Assembly (NCBI GenBank): GCA_005879655.1
Contig: VBJK01000489.1
Coordinates: 1 to 14,578, forward strand
Origin: Chloroflexota bacterium
GTDB taxonomy: Bacteria > Chloroflexota > Ktedonobacteria > Ktedonobacterales > Ktedonobacteraceae
DNA: 14,578 nt
Direction: 5' to 3'
Under the pieces are notes generated by a model. The model saw only the letters and a list, made by a program, of their open reading frames with translations. It was not told the DNA's origin and ran no database searches. Of the stretch, positions 14,506 through 14,578 are shown one piece after another; within the stretch, counting starts at the first letter, position 1; each line of letters starts with the position of its first letter. The translations under genes were made by a program, and so were the position numbers.

Positions 14506-14567
14506 AAATACTGGTAGTAGCAGAAAGACCACTAGTCCAAATAATTATCAGGGGGTGAAACGGGTAC

Positions 14568-14578
14568 ATGAGTGACGA
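14568..14578 (+). CDS. Start of an unidentified gene, cut by the window edge
   Basis: ATG AGT GAC follows GGGGGTG (14551-14557) at 10 nt spacing, 62 bp after the FtsA-like gene on the same strand with no clear terminator between. Only three whole codons are visible, so identity cannot be read. A division partner such as FtsZ is a guess from context. Confidence 0.45.

Overview
The window looks like a piece of a Chloroflexota chromosome, most likely class Ktedonobacteria. The best clue is the gene at 6532-8388, which joins a small helix-turn-helix, a GAF-like region and a SAM methyltransferase in a layout I associate with that group; this assignment is from memory and not computed. Housekeeping genes (aconitase, alanyl-tRNA synthetase, an FtsA-like ATPase) flank accessory genes, with families of palindromic repeats in the gaps.

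Left end (1-2636, minus strand): an aconitase gene runs off the edge. After 516 residues of normal aconitase it changes, exactly at the second cysteine of the YGCTTC iron-sulfur motif, into an intein with splicing blocks A and B and a two-motif LAGLIDADG homing endonuclease. The intein fills 1-1088 and its C-terminal end lies outside the window. This is the most notable item here: the insertion point is a cluster-ligand cysteine, and it places a CxxC pair across the splice junction.

Middle left (about 2640-6530): a stretch visibly richer in A+T than its flanks. It holds a membrane protein of unknown function, an orphan D12-class adenine methylase, a convergent Uma2-type nuclease, and a small membrane-anchored protein that overlaps the nuclease gene. 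A divergent pair of good sigma-70-type promoters lies at 6344-6475.

Middle (6532-10301): the HTH-GAF-methyltransferase gene, then a 5.5-copy 42-bp tandem array made of palindromic units and ending in an inverted copy. Two minus-strand genes follow, a YggT-family membrane protein and a stand-alone Pnkp-like P-loop kinase. A second repeat element with 27-bp terminal inverted repeats sits directly in front of alaS.

Right (10302-14578): full-length alaS, a short degenerate third element, an FtsA-like actin-fold ATPase, and the first codons of another gene that probably shares its transcript. No tRNA, rRNA or CRISPR array was seen.
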